A stretch of DNA of 44,247 bases, taken from contig CACCLG010000009.1 in the NCBI GenBank assembly GCA_902546765.1, positions 1-44,247 of the forward strand, read 5' to 3'. A program made the position numbers and the translations under genes. This DNA is from an uncultured Pelagibacteraceae bacterium (GTDB taxonomy: Bacteria > Pseudomonadota > Alphaproteobacteria > Pelagibacterales > Pelagibacteraceae). The notes beneath the pieces were generated by a model, which saw nothing but the letters and a program-made list of their open reading frames with translations, ran no database searches and was not told the DNA's origin. This document shows, one piece after another, positions 24,621-33,525 of the stretch; the first letter of the stretch is position 1, and every line of letters starts with the position of its first letter.

Positions 24621-24791
24621 TTAATGATACTTATTATTAATTATTATTAATTTATTTAATTTAGTGTTCATTTTTATTTACCAACAAATCAAAATAAAAC
24701 ATATTATATTGAAATAGAAATAAAATATTAGTTATTGGGTTTTATTAATGCTAAATGTCATTAAAATTATTTAAAATAATAAATTTAAATT

Positions 24792-26234
24792 ATGTATGAA
24801 AAGTTTGGACAATTTATAGATGGTAAATGGCAAAAGTCTCAAAATAATGAGACCTACGAAGTAATAAATCCTGCAACAGAGGAAATTTTAGGTCATGCAT
24901 CTAAAGCCTGCCGTATAGACGTTGAAAAGGCACTAATCTCATCTGAGAGTGGTTTCAAAAAATGGAAAAATACTACACCTTGGGAAAGATCTAAAGTTTT
25001 AAGGAGAATAGCTGATAAGATAAGGGAGAAAAAAGATATTTTAGCCAAATGGATGACTTTAGAGGTTGGAAAACCATTGGCGGAGGGGGTTGGTGAAGCT
25101 GGTGGCGCAGCCGATATTTTTGAATGGAACTCAGAGGAAACAAAAAGAATATATGGACAAACTGTTGAAAGTAGATTTTCAGATACTAGAGTTCATGTAT
25201 ATTACCAGCCTGTCGGGGTTGTTGCTGCACTAGTACCATGGAACTTTCCTCTAATATTAGCGTCTAGAAAAATTTCTACTGCCTTAGCTGCGGGATGCTC
25301 GGTGATTTGTAAACCAGATGTAATAACACCTGGAACAGTTATGGAATTAGTTGATATCTGCAAAGAATGTGGTGTTCCTGATGGTGTTGTTAATTTATTG
25401 TCTGGTGATCCTCCCTCAATTTCTGAGCAATTGCTGGAGTCAGATATTGTAAAAAAAGTTTCAATTACAGGATCAACCAGAGTTGGAAAATTAATACTTA
25501 AGAAAGCAGCTGATAAAGTTCAAAGAGTAACAATGGAATTAAGTGGTCACTCTCCTTTTATTGTATTTGAAGATTGTAATATTGAGAAAGTTGCTGACAT
25601 GGCCATTGCCGCAAAATTTAGAAATAATGGACAAGTGTGTATTTCCCCCAATAGATTTTACATTCAAGAAAGTAAGAAAGATGAATTTGTTAACAAATTT
25701 ATAGAAAAAACTAAAAAATTAAAAATAGGAAATGGTATGGAGCAAGATGTTCAATTGGGTCCTATAACAACTTTAAAAAGATTAGGCGAAATTGAAGAGC
25801 TTGTTGAAACAACAAAAAAAGAGGGTGCTAAAGTTTTGATTGGTGGAAAACGACCATCAGGCTTCAACAAAGGGTATTTTTACGAACCAACTGTTTTTGA
25901 CGATGTTGATGATAATTTTACTATAATGAAAACAGAACCATTTGGACCTCTAGTTCCCATGCTATCTTTCAAGTCTTTTGATGAAGTTGTTGAAAGAGCA
26001 AATAATAATGATTTAGGATTGTGTAGTTATATTTATACAAACTCAATGGAAAAGGCACTTAAAGCTTCTGAATTAATGGAAACTGGCTGTGTAGCTGTAA
26101 ACACGCCAACGGTTGCAATAGCAGAAGCACCATTTGGGGGCATAAAACAAACCGGATATGGACGAGAGGGTGGTTCTATGGCTATTAAAGATTACTTAAA
26201 TATAAAATATACTCACTTAGGTCTTAAAACTTAA
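24792..26234 (+). CDS. NAD(P)-dependent aldehyde dehydrogenase
   Basis: This 480-residue ALDH superfamily enzyme oxidises an aldehyde to an acid. Key residues are in place: N151 (PWNFPL), K174 (CKPD), E249 in MELSGHSPF and nucleophile C283 in NNGQVCISPNRF. The SITGSTRVG cofactor turn is at about residues 224-232. The sequence resembles succinate-semialdehyde or broad-range dehydrogenases. The KPDVITP segment departs from the usual KPAExTP. It has its own upstream region and is divergent from the HIBADH-type gene. Substrate uncertain. Confidence 0.93.
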   Translation: MYEKFGQFIDGKWQKSQNNETYEVINPATEEILGHASKACRIDVEKALISSESGFKKWKNTTPWERSKVLRRIADKIREKKDILAKWMTLEVGKPLAEGVGEAGGAADIFEWNSEETKRIYGQTVESRFSDTRVHVYYQPVGVVAALVPWNFPLILASRKISTALAAGCSVICKPDVITPGTVMELVDICKECGVPDGVVNLLSGDPPSISEQLLESDIVKKVSITGSTRVGKLILKKAADKVQRVTMELSGHSPFIVFEDCNIEKVADMAIAAKFRNNGQVCISPNRFYIQESKKDEFVNKFIEKTKKLKIGNGMEQDVQLGPITTLKRLGEIEELVETTKKEGAKVLIGGKRPSGFNKGYFYEPTVFDDVDDNFTIMKTEPFGPLVPMLSFKSFDEVVERANNNDLGLCSYIYTNSMEKALKASELMETGCVAVNTPTVAIAEAPFGGIKQTGYGREGGSMAIKDYLNIKYTHLGLKT

Positions 26235-26294
26235 TAGAGCAAAACATCCTCTTTAAATTGTTCTAAATCTTAATTTATTATAAGTTTTTTATAA

Positions 26295-27149
26295 ATGACA
26301 AAGATTTTTCCTTTGATATTTATTGTTTTGTGGTCATCTGCTTTTATCACAACAAAACCGATTGTTGATCATAGTGAACCTTTTTCAGCATTAGCTTTTA
26401 GATTTTTTTTTGTATCTCTAGGTTTTTTAATTTTTTCAATATATAAAAATTTTAGTCTAGTAGTTTCTAAATCAAATTTAATTCAATCATTGGTAAGTGG
26501 AGTTTTGTTTCATGGAATTTATCTTGGAGGAGTTTTTTATTCAGTTTCTGTTGGAATGCCAACTGGTATAGCTGCATTAATTGTAACATTACAACCTATT
26601 CTAACAAATATATTGGCAGGCCCAATTCTTAAAGAAAATGTATCCTATCATCAGTGGATTGGAATATTACTTGGATTTTTAGGTGCTGTATTAGTCTTGG
26701 GTTTTGACATAGGAAAAAATATTCCTTTTGATGGAGTGATAGCAACTATAATTTCTCTTATATCGATTACATCTGCAACAATTTGGCAAAAAAAAATATC
26801 TAATAATTTACCGCTAGAAACAAGTAATACCTACCAAGCTCTTGGGGGATGTTTGTTCCATGTCTTAATAATAATTTTTTTTACAAAATTTCAAATTAAT
26901 TTTACTTTCACTTTCTTAGCTGCAATGAGTCATCAAGTTTTGTTAGTCTCATTTGGTGCTTTTACAATTCTAATGTTCCTAATAAGAGAAAATTCAGCAA
27001 GTAAAACAACCTCTTTTTTCTTTTTAATACCATCTGTATCTGCTTTGATGGCTTGGTTGTTTTTAAATGAAAATTTATACTTTATTGACATAATTGGTTT
27101 TTTAATTGCATCAATTGGTGTTTATATTGCTACAAGACCAGAAAAATAA
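26295..27149 (+). CDS. EamA-family (DMT) transporter
   Basis: This 284-residue protein has ten hydrophobic segments arranged as two EamA repeats. The opening FPLIFIVLWSSAFITTKPIVDHSEPFSALAFRF is the classical repeat start, and ENVSYHQWIGILLGFLGAVLVLG closes the first repeat. EamA proteins export amino acids or other metabolites. It lies five bases before the homocysteine methyltransferase, so a link to methionine or a methylated compound is possible. The substrate is unknown. Confidence 0.9.
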   Translation: MTKIFPLIFIVLWSSAFITTKPIVDHSEPFSALAFRFFFVSLGFLIFSIYKNFSLVVSKSNLIQSLVSGVLFHGIYLGGVFYSVSVGMPTGIAALIVTLQPILTNILAGPILKENVSYHQWIGILLGFLGAVLVLGFDIGKNIPFDGVIATIISLISITSATIWQKKISNNLPLETSNTYQALGGCLFHVLIIIFFTKFQINFTFTFLAAMSHQVLLVSFGAFTILMFLIRENSASKTTSFFFLIPSVSALMAWLFLNENLYFIDIIGFLIASIGVYIATRPEK

Positions 27150-27154
27150 TTTTT

Positions 27155-28069
27155 ATGGATGCTAAATATTTTGAAAAAATTAGAATTTTTGATGGAGGAA
27201 TGGGTCAAGAACTTTTGAGTAATGGTTTGATATCAAAAGGTACACTATGGTCTGCAAGTGCATTAATTGAGAAAGAATTTCATAAGTTAGTAATTGATGC
27301 ACATATTTCCTACATAAACGCGGGTGCAGATATAATTGTAACAAATAACTTTTCTGCAAGGAAAATTAGATTTATTCAAAATAAAGTTTTAGATAAATTC
27401 CAATATGCCAACGAACAAGCAGGTATTTTAGCAAATAAAGCAAGAGAGATTTCTAAACAAAATATATTGATAGCTGGTTCATTGCCTTCTCAAAACGATA
27501 CTTATGTTGAAGATGAAAGAAGTTCATCAGAAATCCAATTTGATTTTGAGGAGCAGGCTAAAATAATAAGTCCTTATGTTGATTTTTTTTATCTTGATGT
27601 TGTAAGCAGTGGAAGAGAGATTGAAATTGCTTCAAATATTGTTGAAAAACTGGGAAAAAAGGTGGTTGTAGGCATACATTTAAAAAAAAATTGCAAATTA
27701 CCTTCAGGTGAAAGTGTTCAAAATATAATTGAAAAATTTCAATGTAACAATTGGATTGGTTTAGTTTTTGCTTGTGTATCTCAAGAAATAGTTGAAAGAA
27801 CATCTGATTTTTTTTCTGATTTAAAACTTCCTTTCGGATTTAAGATAAATTTATGGGGCATTGAAGAACCAACTCCAGTGCAAACTTTTAATTCAGCAAA
27901 ACATAATGAAATAGGAACAAATCCTAACATTGCACTTGGTTCAAGAAATCTAAGTGCAAAAGAGTTTTATAAATTTACAAAAAGAATGGTTGAAAAAGGT
28001 GCGAGAATTTTAGGAGGCTGTTGCGAAACTAAACCAGAACATATAAAAGAAATTTCAAGTCTTAAATAA
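27155..28069 (+). CDS. homocysteine S-methyltransferase family protein (MmuM/BHMT type)
   Basis: This 304-residue zinc enzyme transfers a methyl group from a donor such as S-methylmethionine or a betaine to homocysteine. The N-terminal signature is IRIFDGGMGQELLSNGL. The three zinc cysteines are visible: one in GLVFACVSQEI and two in GGCCETKPEHI. Exactly 81 residues separate the first from the pair, the same as in human BHMT (C217/C299/C300). The first motif is FAC instead of the usual N-C. No SAM riboswitch precedes it, because only five bases separate it from the exporter gene. Confidence 0.88.
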   Translation: MDAKYFEKIRIFDGGMGQELLSNGLISKGTLWSASALIEKEFHKLVIDAHISYINAGADIIVTNNFSARKIRFIQNKVLDKFQYANEQAGILANKAREISKQNILIAGSLPSQNDTYVEDERSSSEIQFDFEEQAKIISPYVDFFYLDVVSSGREIEIASNIVEKLGKKVVVGIHLKKNCKLPSGESVQNIIEKFQCNNWIGLVFACVSQEIVERTSDFFSDLKLPFGFKINLWGIEEPTPVQTFNSAKHNEIGTNPNIALGSRNLSAKEFYKFTKRMVEKGARILGGCCETKPEHIKEISSLK

Positions 28070-28949
28070 CCTTTTTAGCACCCGCTCGTCTTACAAAGTA
28101 AATACCAATTACAACGGCTATTAGAGATATTAATACTTTTATAGTAATTAATTCTTTTAGAAATATATAACTAAGTATAGTTCCAAATATAGGAATTAAA
28201 TAAGATACTTGGGACTGAAAAATTAAACCATTATCTACTAAAATTTTAAATCTCAACAACCAAGCTATACCTGTAGATACCAATCCAAGATATATTACAG
28301 AAATAGTTGACTGAATTGATGGATTATATGTCCAAGGTTTTTCAATAAAAAAAGATAAAGGTATTAAAATTATAACTGCCCAAATTAATATAGAGCCAGT
28401 AACATTTTCATTTTTTTTATCTTTTATTTTTAAAGTAAGCACACCACCAATTACATAACAAGTAGACCCAACTAGAATTAGTATTGCAGAGAAAAAATTA
28501 CTTTCATTAATTAATAAATTATCAGAAAATAAATATACTATTCCTGCAAAACCAATTAAAATTCCCATAGTTTTTGTAAAATTAAATTTTTCATTTTTAG
28601 TATAATAATGCCCCAAAATTGTAGAAGATAAAGGGGTTGTAGACATTAAAATTGCAGCTAAATTACTTTGAACAGATTTTACACCATAAGAAATTAGGAA
28701 AAAAGGAACAACTAAGTTTATAAAACCAATTATTGCGAACCAATACCAATCTTTTGAAAATGCCTCTACCTTAATTTTTTTATAAAAACATAAAATTAAA
28801 ACAGGAATAGCTCCAAAAAATACTCTTAATAAAGCAATAGTTACAGGCCCAAATGAATATGTGGCTATCTTTATATTAAAGAAAGCTGATGCCCAAATTA
28901 AAGCTAGAAGAGTTAACAAAATATAATCAATTAAATTTGGTTGTCTCAT
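28062..28949 (-). CDS. EamA-family (DMT) transporter
   Basis: This is a second, unrelated EamA exporter of 295 residues with ten membrane segments. The opening DYILLTLLALIWASAFFNIKIATYSFGPVTIALLR and ISYGVKSVQSNLAAILMSTTPLSSTILGHYY match the first repeat, and FQSQVSYLIPIFGTILSYIFLKE the second. It overlaps the upstream YbaK-type gene by four bases and the convergent methyltransferase by eight. The substrate is unknown. Confidence 0.9.
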   Translation of the reverse strand: MRQPNLIDYILLTLLALIWASAFFNIKIATYSFGPVTIALLRVFFGAIPVLILCFYKKIKVEAFSKDWYWFAIIGFINLVVPFFLISYGVKSVQSNLAAILMSTTPLSSTILGHYYTKNEKFNFTKTMGILIGFAGIVYLFSDNLLINESNFFSAILILVGSTCYVIGGVLTLKIKDKKNENVTGSILIWAVIILIPLSFFIEKPWTYNPSIQSTISVIYLGLVSTGIAWLLRFKILVDNGLIFQSQVSYLIPIFGTILSYIFLKELITIKVLISLIAVVIGIYFVRRAGAKKVI

Positions 28950-29425
28950 TCTATTAAATTTTCAATTTTTCCGTTAGTAAGTTTTATTAAATTATTAAAA
29001 CTAATCTCAAATACACAATTTGGATGGCCCGCTGCTGCAAAAATTTTTGCAAATCTTTCTAAAGTTGTATCAATATAAATTTGTAAGTCTGTAAGATGTC
29101 CTACAGGTGAAACACCTCCTATTGTATACCCAGTATGTTGCTTTACCTCATCAGGAGATGCCATTTTTATATCATTTAAATTAGTGATTTTTTTTAATTT
29201 CTTTAAAGAACATTTTTTATCTCCTGCTACCAAGCATAAAATGAAGTTTTTCTCTGTTTTAAAAAGAAGACTTTTTACAATTGCACCTATTTCACAGTTA
29301 AGTGAATTTGCAGCATCAATTGCAGTTCTAGCTGAAGTTTGTAATTCAATTACATCAAGGGAGCCATCAAAATCTTTAAGTGCTTTTTTTGCTCTTAACA
29401 CTGGTTCTTTATCTATTACGTTCAT
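28946..29425 (-). CDS. YbaK/ProX-type aminoacyl-tRNA deacylase
   Basis: This 159-residue single-domain protein of the YbaK/aminoacyl-tRNA editing family has the internal lysine region IGAIVKSLLFKTEKNFILCLVAGDKKCSLKKL, the IGGVSPVGH loop and a C-terminal AAGHPNCVFEIS strand. These proteins hydrolyse mischarged tRNA, for example Cys-tRNA(Pro) or Ala-tRNA(Pro). It is first in a two-gene unit with the DMT exporter. Which tRNA it corrects is not evident. Confidence 0.9.
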   Translation of the reverse strand: MNVIDKEPVLRAKKALKDFDGSLDVIELQTSARTAIDAANSLNCEIGAIVKSLLFKTEKNFILCLVAGDKKCSLKKLKKITNLNDIKMASPDEVKQHTGYTIGGVSPVGHLTDLQIYIDTTLERFAKIFAAAGHPNCVFEISFNNLIKLTNGKIENLIE

Positions 29426-29480
29426 ATCAATCTAAAGTTGTTAAAAAAATCATTAATTTTGAGAATATATATATGTAAAA

Positions 29481-29512
29481 AATGCATACGTGTTATCTAT
29501 TTTATATGCATT
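29481..29512. promoter_or_regulatory. inverted repeat upstream of glnA, candidate operator
   Basis: AATGCATA at 29481-29488 and TATGCATT at 29505-29512 are perfect reverse complements with a 16-base spacer; the symmetry extends to 11 of 12 positions when four further outer bases are included. It lies 58 bases upstream of the glnA ATG, where an activator or repressor of nitrogen control would act. It only loosely resembles NtrC sites (TGCA...TGCA dyad). Confidence 0.45.
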
Positions 29513-29569
29513 ATTTATCATTTTTTTAATGTTAATGACCCCAGATCACAAAATTAATAGGAGTAAATA

Positions 29570-30976
29570 ATGAGCGCTAATGATGTACTTAAGATGATCA
29601 AAGACAAAGAGGCTGAATTTGTAGATCTTAGATTTACAGACCCAAGAGGAAAACTTCAACACTTAACAATAGACTCTACTGTAGTAGATGAAGACATGTT
29701 AAATCAAGGTGTCTTTTTTGATGGTTCGTCAATAGCTGGTTGGAAAGCAATAAATGAGTCTGACATGATACTAAAACCAGATTTGTCAAGAATGTTTATG
29801 GACCCTTTTACTTCTCATAATACGTTAGTTTTGTTCTGTGATATTTTAGATGCTGTAAAGAAAAACCCTTATGAACGTGATCCAAGGGGTACAGCTAAAA
29901 GAGCAGAGGAATATCTAAAATCCTCAGGTATTGGTGATAAAGCTTTTTTCGGACCAGAACCAGAATTTTTTGTTTTTGATGATGTAAAAATTAAAAACGA
30001 TATGAACGAAACTAGTTTTGCTATTGATAGCACGGAAGGTCCTTACAATTCTGGAAAAAGGTATGAAAATGGAAATATGGGACATAGACCTGGTATCAAA
30101 GGAGGATATTTTCCAGTTCCACCGGTTGATAGTGCTCAAGATATGAGAGGCGAATATTTAAAAGGATTAAAGGATGTTGGTATTAAAGTTGAAAAACATC
30201 ACCACGAAGTTGCTCCAAGTCAACACGAGCTAGGTATGTATTTTGGTACACTAGTAAACCAAGCGGATAATGTTCAATTATATAAATATGTTGTTCAAAT
30301 GGTTACACACTCATTTGGAAAAACAGCTACGTTTATGCCAAAGCCCGTGGCAGGAGATAATGGTTCGGGTATGCATATACACCAATCAGTTTGGAAAGGT
30401 GATACTCCTGTTTTTTCTGGTGATGCATATTCAGGATTATCTGAAACAGCATTGTTTTATATTGGTGGAATTTTAAAACATGCTAAAGCAATTAATGCAT
30501 TTGCTAACTCTACAACAAACAGTTACAAAAGATTAATACCTGGTTTCGAAGCACCAGTATTATTAGCATATTCAGCACGTAATAGATCTGCATCTTGTAG
30601 GATACCAATTACTTTAAGCAAAAAAGGCGCAAGGTGTGAAATTAGATTTCCAGATGCTGCTGGAAACCCTTACTTAACTTTTGCGGCAATGTTAATGGCG
30701 GGTATAGATGGTATTAAAAATAAAATCCATCCTGGAGATTCTTTTGACAAAGATTTGTATGAATTACCCGAGGAAGAGGTAAAAAGTATTCCAACAGTTT
30801 GTGGATCTTTAAGAGAAGCAATGGAAGCTTTGGATAAAGATAGAGAGTTTTTAACTCAAGGTGGAGTATTTAGCGACGATCAAATAGACGCCTATATTGC
30901 GCTTAAGTTCGAGGAAATTCATAAGTTTGAGCATGCACCTCACCCGGTTGAGTTTGAGATGTATTATAGCAGTTAA
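29570..30976 (+). CDS. glnA: glutamine synthetase type I
   Basis: This 468-residue enzyme makes glutamine from glutamate, ammonia and ATP and is the main ammonia-assimilation entry. Landmarks are [28 protein letters not shown] for metal binding, [14 protein letters not shown], the [10 protein letters not shown] block and RIPGF-like RLIPGFEAP. The adenylylation tyrosine is present at Y397 in DLYELPEEE, the same number as in E. coli, so GlnE-type control is possible. A good AGGAG ribosome site precedes the ATG. It is a single-gene unit with 144 bases of upstream region. Confidence 0.97.
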   Translation: MSANDVLKMIKDKEAEFVDLRFTDPRGKLQHLTIDSTVVDEDMLNQGVFFDGSSIAGWKAINESDMILKPDLSRMFMDPFTSHNTLVLFCDILDAVKKNPYERDPRGTAKRAEEYLKSSGIGDKAFFGPEPEFFVFDDVKIKNDMNETSFAIDSTEGPYNSGKRYENGNMGHRPGIKGGYFPVPPVDSAQDMRGEYLKGLKDVGIKVEKHHHEVAPSQHELGMYFGTLVNQADNVQLYKYVVQMVTHSFGKTATFMPKPVAGDNGSGMHIHQSVWKGDTPVFSGDAYSGLSETALFYIGGILKHAKAINAFANSTTNSYKRLIPGFEAPVLLAYSARNRSASCRIPITLSKKGARCEIRFPDAAGNPYLTFAAMLMAGIDGIKNKIHPGDSFDKDLYELPEEEVKSIPTVCGSLREAMEALDKDREFLTQGGVFSDDQIDAYIALKFEEIHKFEHAPHPVEFEMYYSS

Positions 30977-30983
30977 TAAATAA

Positions 30984-31169
30984 CTACTGTTTGGTTGATG
31001 CAATTGAATCTTTGTTAATACCTTTTTTAACAACGTAATCTTGGGTACCATTAGCTCCAGTCTCAACTTCTTTACGTAAAACTTTAAAGAAAGATCTTTC
31101 CTTCAAGTTATCCTTAAGGTCTTTAACAAGATTTTTAAACTCAAATTTATTCATACCTTGCTTATACAT
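30984..31169 (-). CDS. small conserved-looking hypothetical protein
   Basis: This is a 61-residue charged protein rich in Lys, Glu and Asn, with a helix (MNKFEFKNLVKDLKDNLKERSFFKVLRKEVE) and a polar tail. There is no membrane segment, signal peptide or recognised domain. An internal ATG at 31154 is an alternative start; neither start has a well-spaced Shine-Dalgarno. It fills the gap between the glnA stop and the suf operon, with a 7-base convergent gap to glnA. Being short it could be spurious, but its composition is protein-like. Confidence 0.45.
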   Translation of the reverse strand: MYKQGMNKFEFKNLVKDLKDNLKERSFFKVLRKEVETGANGTQDYVVKKGINKDSIASTKQ

Positions 31170-31212
31170 TAGATATGTGTTTTAAACAACTCTGGTATGC
31201 ACTAAACTAATA

Positions 31213-31548
31213 CTAGATTTTGAAGGACTCTCCGCATCCACAACGCTCTGTTTCATTGGGATTATTGAACACAAATGATGACGAAAATTGATCTTTTTTA
31301 TAGTCCATTTCTGTGCCAAGCAGATAAATTACTGCCGCAGAATCAATAAAAACTTTAACCCCTTTATCTTCAATTAATTCATCATTAGGATTAATTTCTT
31401 TTGTGTATTCCATAATATAAGACATCCCTGCGCATCCGCCTGATTTAACTCCAACTCTTACTCCGAGAGAATTCTGCTGATCTTTAGACATTATTTCTTT
31501 GATTCTTGCTGCTGCATTATCGCTTAGAGTTATTATTTGTTTTGTCAT
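31213..31548 (-). CDS. sufA: A-type iron-sulfur carrier (SufA/IscA/ErpA)
   Basis: This 111-residue A-type Fe-S carrier has the three conserved cysteines C39 (SGGCAGMSY), C103 and C105 (RCGCGESF). I start at the ATG at 31548, which overlaps the SufT stop as ATGA. A longer frame adds 20 residues of unlike sequence that overlap sufT. It passes clusters from the Suf scaffold to target proteins. As last gene of the suf operon it is best called SufA; whether it serves the ErpA function cannot be told. Confidence 0.92.
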   Translation of the reverse strand: MTKQIITLSDNAAARIKEIMSKDQQNSLGVRVGVKSGGCAGMSYIMEYTKEINPNDELIEDKGVKVFIDSAAVIYLLGTEMDYKKDQFSSSFVFNNPNETERCGCGESFKI

Positions 31549-31841
31549 AAATTTAGCTCTAATTTTGCTGCCTCTGACATCATTGATTTGTCCCAAGGAG
31601 GATCCCAAACCAAATCAAGATCAACTTTATTAACTTCTTTAAGTTCCATTATACTATCCTTAACTTCTTTAGGCAAACTTTCTGCAACTGGACAGTTAGG
31701 TGTTGTAAGCGTCATCTTAACTTGGACGTCTTTATCTTTAATTTTAATGTCATAAATCAAACCAAGTTCATAAATATTTACTGGAATTTCAGGATCATAT
31801 ATTTTTTTTATTTCTGTAATTACTTTTTCTTTTAAATCCAT
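31545..31841 (-). CDS. sufT: SufT/MIP18 (DUF59) family Fe-S assembly factor
   Basis: This 98-residue DUF59 protein has the canonical IKKIYDPEIPVNIYELGLIYDI, a TLTTPNCPVAESLP loop with the conserved cysteine and a C-terminal VDLDLVWDPPWDKSMMSEAAK block. Proteins of this family, such as SufT and the PaaD-like group, help mature Fe-S enzymes. It lies two bases after the sufU stop and overlaps sufA, inside the suf operon. Confidence 0.93.
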   Translation of the reverse strand: MDLKEKVITEIKKIYDPEIPVNIYELGLIYDIKIKDKDVQVKMTLTTPNCPVAESLPKEVKDSIMELKEVNKVDLDLVWDPPWDKSMMSEAAKLELNL

Positions 31842-31843
31842 TT

Positions 31844-32308
31844 TTAGCTTTCAGTATTTACTATTTTTTGAAAATCATCTATTGCTGATGTTAGAGTATG
31901 CCAAGAAAGAGTAGCGCATTTTACTCTCATTGGGTACTGTTTTACACCTGATAGACACATTAATTTAGTTTTTTCATCTTCATTTAAGATTTTATTTTGA
32001 AGTTCCTCTTTTTCTTTAATCATATCTAAAAAATCGTTTACAATTACTTTTACCTCAGCTTCCTCTTTACCTTTAACTAAATCAGTCATTATAGAGGCTG
32101 ATGCCATTGATATAGCGCACCCATGTCCTTCAAATGAAATATCCTCAACTTTTTTATTTTCGTTTAATTTTAAATAGATATGAACGTTATCTCCACATAA
32201 AGGATTATGCCCTTTAGCGTCTTTATTAAAGTTTTCAGTTTTTCTTAAATTTCTAGGATTTTTACCATGATCCAAAATAATTTCTTGATATAATTCTTTT
32301 AGGTCCAT
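31844..32308 (-). CDS. sufU: SufU/NifU-type Fe-S scaffold or sulfur-transfer protein
   Basis: This 154-residue SufU-like protein has metal ligands C38 and D40 (NPLCGDNVHIYL), C64 (GHGCAISMASASIM) and C131 (VKCATLSWHTL). SufU accepts sulfur from SufS through zinc-dependent ligand exchange. The E. coli SufE partner is absent from the operon, so SufU most likely fills that role. The start overlaps the sufS stop at base 32308 (TAATG). Confidence 0.94.
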   Translation of the reverse strand: MDLKELYQEIILDHGKNPRNLRKTENFNKDAKGHNPLCGDNVHIYLKLNENKKVEDISFEGHGCAISMASASIMTDLVKGKEEAEVKVIVNDFLDMIKEKEELQNKILNEDEKTKLMCLSGVKQYPMRVKCATLSWHTLTSAIDDFQKIVNTES

Positions 32309-33525
32309 TATATGTTAAATATTTTTTTACAATTTTCTATTGATTGGCTTAATTGATCGATATCATCTTTTGTATTATATATACCAAACGATGCTCTTGC
32401 AGTGGCCGGAAGTTTCAGCTTTTCATGTAATATCTGACAACAATGATGTCCTGCTCTGATTGCTACTCCATCTTCATCAAGAATAGTTGCAATATCATGT
32501 GGGTGAACACCTTCAATGGTAAAAGAAATCACTCCACCTTTATGTTTTGGATTACCTATAATTTTTATTGAATTATTTTTTCCCAAAATATCTAATCCAT
32601 AATCCAATAACTCTTTCTCGTGCTTTTCTATATTTTCAATACCAACTTTTTCCATAAATTTTATAGACTCGTTAAATGCAATTACTTGGGCTGTTGCCAT
32701 TGTGCCTGCCTCATATTTATTTGGTAGTTCACCATAAGAAATTCCATTTTTTTTAACTTCATTTATCATTCCTCCACCACCTTGGTATGGAGGTAGATCG
32801 TCTAACCATTTCTTTTTTGCGTATAAAACCCCAATTCCTGTTGGCCCATACATTTTATGTCCTGATATAGCATAAAAATCACAATCTAATTCCTGCATAT
32901 CTAATTTTAAATGTGGTGCTCCTTGGCAACCATCCACTAAAACAGGAATATTTTTTGAGTGTGCAAGTTCTACAATTTCCTTAATCGGTAATATTGCTCC
33001 AGTTACATTTGATAAATGAGTAACGCTTATAATTTTTGTTTTACTAGTTATTTTGTTTTTTATTGCTTCAATAGTTATCTCACCTGCTTCGTTAATCTCA
33101 GCAAATTCAATTTTAATTTTTTTTGAATTTCTTAGGAAATGCCAAGGAACATAATTAGAATGATGTTCAAGTTCTGTTAATAAAATTTCATCACCTTCTT
33201 CTAGATACTTTTGCCCAAAGGTATTTGCTACCAAATTAATTGCTTCTGTAGCACCTTTGGTAAATACAATTTCATTCTTATCTTTGGCATTAATATATCT
33301 TTGAACTGATGTTCTTGTATTTTCATAAAGATTTGTTGCAGCAACAGCTAAATAATGAACACTTCTACCTACATTAGAAAACTCTTTAGAATAAAAATCA
33401 TATATTCTATCAATTACTACTCTTGGTTTTTGTGAGGAGTTTGCGCTGTCTAAATATACGAGATCATTATTTTGAACTTTGTTATCAAATATTGGAAATT
33501 CTTTTTTAATGCTATCTATATCCAT
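32308..33525 (-). CDS. sufS: cysteine desulfurase SufS
   Basis: This 405-residue PLP-dependent desulfurase provides persulfide sulfur for Fe-S clusters. The PLP lysine lies in YAISGHKMYGPTGIGVLY, and the active-site cysteine is C362 in RAGHHCCQILHEKL followed by RASFGIYNT, the group II (SufS/CsdA) pattern. It is embedded between sufD and sufU and its start overlaps the sufD stop. Confidence 0.97.
   Translation of the reverse strand: MDIDSIKKEFPIFDNKVQNNDLVYLDSANSSQKPRVVIDRIYDFYSKEFSNVGRSVHYLAVAATNLYENTRTSVQRYINAKDKNEIVFTKGATEAINLVANTFGQKYLEEGDEILLTELEHHSNYVPWHFLRNSKKIKIEFAEINEAGEITIEAIKNKITSKTKIISVTHLSNVTGAILPIKEIVELAHSKNIPVLVDGCQGAPHLKLDMQELDCDFYAISGHKMYGPTGIGVLYAKKKWLDDLPPYQGGGGMINEVKKNGISYGELPNKYEAGTMATAQVIAFNESIKFMEKVGIENIEKHEKELLDYGLDILGKNNSIKIIGNPKHKGGVISFTIEGVHPHDIATILDEDGVAIRAGHHCCQILHEKLKLPATARASFGIYNTKDDIDQLSQSIENCKKIFNI

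Noticed and set aside
24631..24650. Tandem copy of TTATTATTAA
   Set aside because: Two copies of a low-complexity ten-mer in very AT-rich DNA are expected by chance.
27150..27155. SAM riboswitch before the homocysteine methyltransferase
   Set aside because: Only five bases separate it from the exporter gene, leaving no leader to hold one.
29426..29569. glnA RNA (glutamine riboswitch) in the glnA leader
   Set aside because: I could not find the conserved core of that motif; only a simple dyad is visible.
31548..31608. Longer sufA start at 31608
   Set aside because: The extra 20 residues overlap sufT and are not like any A-type carrier; the ATG at 31548 gives an ATGA junction.
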